From positions 1,521,001 through 1,585,000 of the forward strand of contig JAVTVX010000017.1 of assembly GCA_033439265.1 (NCBI GenBank): a stretch of 64,000 nucleotides of DNA. Direction: 5' to 3'. Under the pieces are notes generated by a model. It did not search any database. It saw only the letters and a program-made list of their open reading frames with translations, and was not told the origin of the DNA. This DNA comes from Dillenia suffruticosa (Eukaryota; Streptophyta; Magnoliopsida; Dilleniales; Dilleniaceae). The translations under genes and the position numbers were made by a program. Shown in pieces: positions 60,103 to 64,000 of this stretch. The first letter of the stretch is position 1. Every line of letters starts with the position of its first letter.

Positions 60103-61712
60103 ATGGAGTGCAAAAGGATAGCATCAGGTTTGATTATTTTAAACATGTCTTGTCAAAAGGATATTTTCTAGTTTCATATGTGGTGTTATGGCACTTGCAT
60201 TGACTTTTCAGAGAACAGCAAGAGATTTTAAGGGCTCTACACGAAGATGAAAATTCAGAGAGGTATAATCTGTTTTCTTTTGGCATCTAGATGCAGTGAG
60301 CTTTACTTGTTCCTGCTTTTGAGAATAATTGGGTTCCTGTCACTTGGCCTGCTTAGGTACCTTTTCTTGACAGAGGAATACATCGTAAAGCTGCGATGCT
60401 TTCAGATTTGGGAGATTTGTGGATATCTGTGGTCACAGCTAATTGCCTCTCCACCAACCCACCAACATGCAGTGTTTACTTATGCATTTTATTTTCACAG
60501 AATCAAACTCTAATTGCCATAAAAGCACCACGGCTAGTCCTGTTGAAGCTCCTGATCCTGACGAGATTGGCGAAATGAATTAGTAGTTTGGGACATCATC
60601 TGCAATGCAACATTTTTGACTAAGCTTGTTCATGTATGTTATCAGGATGTTGATTTCTCACAAAAGCATTTCAGAACAATTGTTAGAAGTACAACTGCAC
60701 CTATTGATCTATACCTTCTGAGGTATACTCTCACTCCCCAGGCATTACTGACAATTTTCCTTCTCTCCTTATCAGGGATGAATGGGCCATGGGGGCCGGA
60801 GCCCCCTCTAACCCCTACAATATCCCTTTGTTATATAAAAGGAAAATTTCAGTCTTGGCACTAAAAATAAATAAATGAATAAATGAATAATCTTTTCGTT
60901 TGACCACTTTAAGTATGATTACATTTATGTCAATTAGTTATAATTATTGTACAAATTGGAGTGTTTTAGTTACGGTCTTGATCGACATTCAATTCCATTA
61001 TATTCTGACTTCCTCATATTATTTTTCTGGATTTCTTCTCTTTTATCTCATTATTTTTATTATCCTTGTAGCAAACACGAACACCAACATGATGAAATAA
61101 AATTGAAGCAGGTGAAGTAAGTCAATGGGTTCTTCCTGGGACAGCGGTTGGAATGGTGAAACCACATTTTATCTTATCAAGAATTCAGAAATTTGGAGCT
61201 GTGTAATTTATAACACCATCAAGATGATCAGTAGAATCTGTGAACGCATTCGGCTTACACGTCTCAAAGTCATCTGGTTTGCAAAAGATAACTCCAGCAG
61301 CTACTAGTGTAAGTGCACAATGAGACATATTGACAGATTTTGTTGGCTCGGGGAAAAGAATAAAATTGAAAATTTTTTTGTCAATGAGGCTATACCAATT
61401 TGTTTGCATCTTATCATCCTCTGCTAATCAGGTCCAAGATTATTGTTTTTGCTCGGATCTTGATGACAGCCTCACCGATTTGTGGGGTAAGCTGTATTAA
61501 ATTTAGAGGTTCTTGTACCTGTTTTGAAATTTTGTCTTGGAAAGTGAAAATTCAGTGACTTCAAACGCTAAAAAGCGTTCGTGATGTTTGAAATAGCAAA
61601 AGAAGAATGGGGCCAACCGGTTGATCTACCTCAAGATAATACTGTGATGGGCAACGACGCAATAGCTCATGCCCAACATACCCTGGAGGTCTTATTTCAC
61701 AAACAAGTTTAA
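60103..61712 (+). pseudogene. Coding-like traces of an unrecognised gene
   Basis: Short frames have natural protein composition but no continuous exon chain that I could build. Near 60350-60460 a frame reads PFLDRGIHRKAAMLSDLGDL and on to WISVVTANC. Near 60640-60720 one reads LVHVCYQDVDFSQKHFRTIV. Near 61110-61200 one reads GEVSQWVLPGTAVGMVKPHF. At 61584-61712 a 42-codon ORF starts MFEIAKEEWGQPVDLP and ends HTLEVLFHKQV before TAA. They share strand and order with the exon at 56606. A decayed gene, or a real gene whose splicing I could not solve, are both possible. Confidence 0.3.
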
Positions 61713-63798
61713 GAAGGTAGTCAGATCACCTGAATGTTATTGTAACTTTTTATTCCGAAATTATCTAGATAATTCTTTCCACGGAATTTACGTAGTGATT
61801 GCGAATTGTAAAGGGTGTAGGAATGCGATGTGGTGAAGGTCACACTTCTTCCCCGCTCCCAGCATACATATAGGCCTATGTTAGGATTTCACATTAGAAT
61901 TTGAACCAAATGTTGCCCCATGGGTGTCACTCAGAGACATTTCCCTGTATAAATAGATAAGCTTCGGCTTTACAGTCCTCGAACTTATGACCAGGTTGGT
62001 GTCCAAATGTGGTTGTGCTTAACAGCTTAATAGAGTTGGGCCCACATGAAACTCCATCTCAACGGTCGAAATTTTGGTTCCCCGGATCAAAGTCGTTTAA
62101 TGCACTCAATTTTTGACTGACCTCAGTCACTTTGATTTTTGTCTCTTCTGAGTGTGAGCCATCCTTTGGACCGTGCTGCTTTGAGAATCCGTTACTAGAT
62201 GGCCGTTCTGCGTAAGATAGGTGGGGGAATGGCATCCAGTAAAGCACACGAGCTCATTGCTGTGGCCCCCTTTTATTGAATTCTTTAAACTGTGCATTAG
62301 ATGCCTGGGTTAATGGTAAAATTCGTTTGGGTGCTACTATGTTTAAACCTCTCTGTGTGTAATTTTACCTCTTTTATGATGGATTGAATATTGATATTGC
62401 TTCTTTGCATGGGATTTGAGACAAGATGGCATCCATGCCTTGTGCTTTAATTAATTTGGCTGTTCTCTTTGATCCCATCTTTTTTGAGTTTAAAAGGGCA
62501 AAGAACAAAACCTGCCAGATTTACAGGTTCCAAATGGTTGACAATTTTAAAGTGCTCCTCCGAATTTGAAATGTTTTTGGATGCAGTGACCAGTTCCGGG
62601 ATGCATCACAACGGAAATATGAGCGGGCTATGTCCATGAGAATGCCAAAGCTGTGGCACTATTATTTCCGGTTCGTGGGTAGCGGGCCACCATGGGCCAT
62701 CGGACCGGCTTTGGCAGCTATTTAAGGCTTGGGGCCCTGGCTGGGCTACTGGTTGGGTCTCTGGCCAATTTTCTGGGCTTGCTCTTTGGCGTAGCTTTAG
62801 TGACCCTGTGGACCTAATTGGGCTTCGGCTCAAATGTTAGCTTGGTTAAACGGGCCAGTCCTGGCCTTGGTACTGCTTTGTTTGCACTTTACGCTCGGGC
62901 CACATTCAGGCCTAAAATAGGCCCGTATTGCTGTTACCGGCGGACTGCCTGCCCATTAGGCAAGAATGACTGGGCCAAGCTAGGCCCAAAACGCAACTCA
63001 AATCTGCCGCAACCCCTGCTTAAATCTTCTGCGCAAAAATGCCATGGCAGGGTAAGCCATGCACATCAAGGTTAATGACTAATGCTGAGGCCCACCATCA
63101 GCTTCTGAACTGACAACACCGAATACTGTACTGTAAATTAGTTATCGGTCTGAAGCTTTAGAAAGTGGTTGAAATTTTTACAGTGGGGGGCGCACCTGCC
63201 ACACTTTAAGAATGTACTCGTCAGAATTTAGATTGAAGTCGATCAAGCAATGCCCTTATTGTCTCAACCATCCGACGGTTGGAAATACTAATTTACCATA
63301 AACATATCAACTATAACATCTGAACAAGCCTACCCAGTTTAATTTTGGTTCTGACACTAACCAATCCTCTGGTCAAAGGTCTTAAAATTCTATATCCCTG
63401 GCCAAACAGGACAACCGAATAAAGTAGGCCGTATATTCAGAAGCTGCAGCAAATATTTTTCTATCAAATAGATGCAAGATAGATAAGATTTGATAGTCTC
63501 ACAAAGTCTCAAAATTTGACCTCCACATGAGCCTGCCTTATTATGGGGCCACCACAGACTCAACCACCTTTACTTGTAAGTCCATATAATTGAAGATGTT
63601 GGGTTGTAGACGACTACAACAATTTGATTGCCACCCTTTCGTCAACCCAGGTTCAAAGAATAATGGACTTTACTAAAAAGGGGAATGAAAAGAATATCAA
63701 CTAGTAAACGGTAAACGACAATGTACATCAACATCAACATCAACAATTCACATTTTGCAAGCTAAAAATCGCAGAGAGCTTACTGCCCCCTTCTTTAT
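61713..63798. other. Intergenic, partly GC-rich
   Basis: A TATAAATA-like box near 61946 has no evident gene after it. From 62600 to 63010 the base composition rises and many GGGCC, GGGCT and GGCCC words appear. No frame with a recognisable domain was found. The 3' flank of the gene ending at 63799 occupies the right end. Confidence 0.5.
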
Positions 63799-64000
63799 TT
63801 AGCTTTTTGCTGACGAGCGGGTTTTCCTTAATCTGCCACGTGGAACCCGAATGGCTTCATCCATAACTGTCTCTTTCGGAGGCTCAGGATTTACATTTGC
63901 TGCAGAAGGCGATGGCTCAATTTGCATTGCCTCCGGTTCAGCAGGTGCCGATTCACTAGTGGATTCTTCAACAGGTTTAACAGCAATTGCCTTTTGTTTA
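63799..64000 (-). CDS. 3' end of an unidentified gene (partial)
   Basis: The frame is open from the window edge to TAA at 63799-63801, giving the last 66 codons. The product is acidic then basic: EPEAMQIEPSPSAANVNPEP lies in the middle and EAIRVPRGRLRKTRSSAKS ends it. The basic, Arg/Lys-rich tail after a Pro/Glu-rich stretch looks like a nuclear protein tail. No domain is visible, so I cannot name it. Support comes from the uninterrupted frame, its non-AT-driven composition and good codon use. The rest lies beyond the window. Confidence 0.65.
   Translation of the reverse strand, partial: KQKAIAVKPVEESTSESAPAEPEAMQIEPSPSAANVNPEPPKETVMDEAIRVPRGRLRKTRSSAKS

Noticed and set aside
60247..60513. 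Plus-strand 88-codon hydrophobic frame
   Set aside because: In this stretch another frame has better protein-like composition. No single ORF is convincing, so I report only coding-like traces.

Overview
The window is nuclear DNA of a flowering plant. AT-rich intergenic stretches full of GA/CT microsatellites surround multi-exon genes whose products match plant families, and I rebuilt those genes by translating exons and checking splice sites and reading phase by hand. I cannot name the species.

Layout. 1-4700 has no gene I can support but carries a cluster of three small retroposons at 1596-2097, each bounded by target-site duplications. 4749-6130 is a degraded non-LTR retrotransposon 3' end. 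A promoter with four ACGTGG cores and a TATA box (6975-7191) precedes a 12-exon, 741-aa plant gene of unknown function (8357-12731, +). It faces the AP-2 clathrin adaptor sigma subunit gene (13998-16243, -). Next is a complete maintenance DNA methyltransferase gene of the MET1/DNMT1 type (17439-26173, -; 12 exons, 1532 aa), whose 2.4-kb first intron contains four diverged tandem copies of a roughly 0.5-kb unit. 29838-32688 (-) is a plastid-type hexokinase (9 exons, 496 aa). 36259-37489 (+) is a two-exon WEB-family coiled-coil protein, followed by a small conserved-motif protein (38073-38321, -) and, after about 5 kb, a three-exon C2H2 zinc-finger protein with a PARP-like C-terminal domain (43516-46038, -). 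49004-55005 (+) is TRM6, the non-catalytic subunit of the tRNA m1A58 methyltransferase (13 exons, 443 aa). 55006-63100 is repeat-rich: a SINE, two 5'-truncated LINEs with clear target-site duplications (57805-58545 and 58726-60086), and traces of a decayed or unresolved gene. The 3' end of another gene lies on the minus strand at the right edge (63799-64000).

The genes are mostly housekeeping or nuclear-function genes with independent roles (endocytosis, DNA methylation, sugar phosphorylation, tRNA modification). There are no operons. From memory, the WEB-family and C2H2 genes resemble neighbouring Arabidopsis loci (At1g75720 and At1g75710), which suggests conserved microsynteny.

I found no new multi-gene system. 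The most unusual signals are the intronic tandem array in the methyltransferase gene, the altered PARP-like domain fused to a zinc finger, a SINE family with its own target-site duplications, the triple retroposon cluster, and two GC-AG introns.
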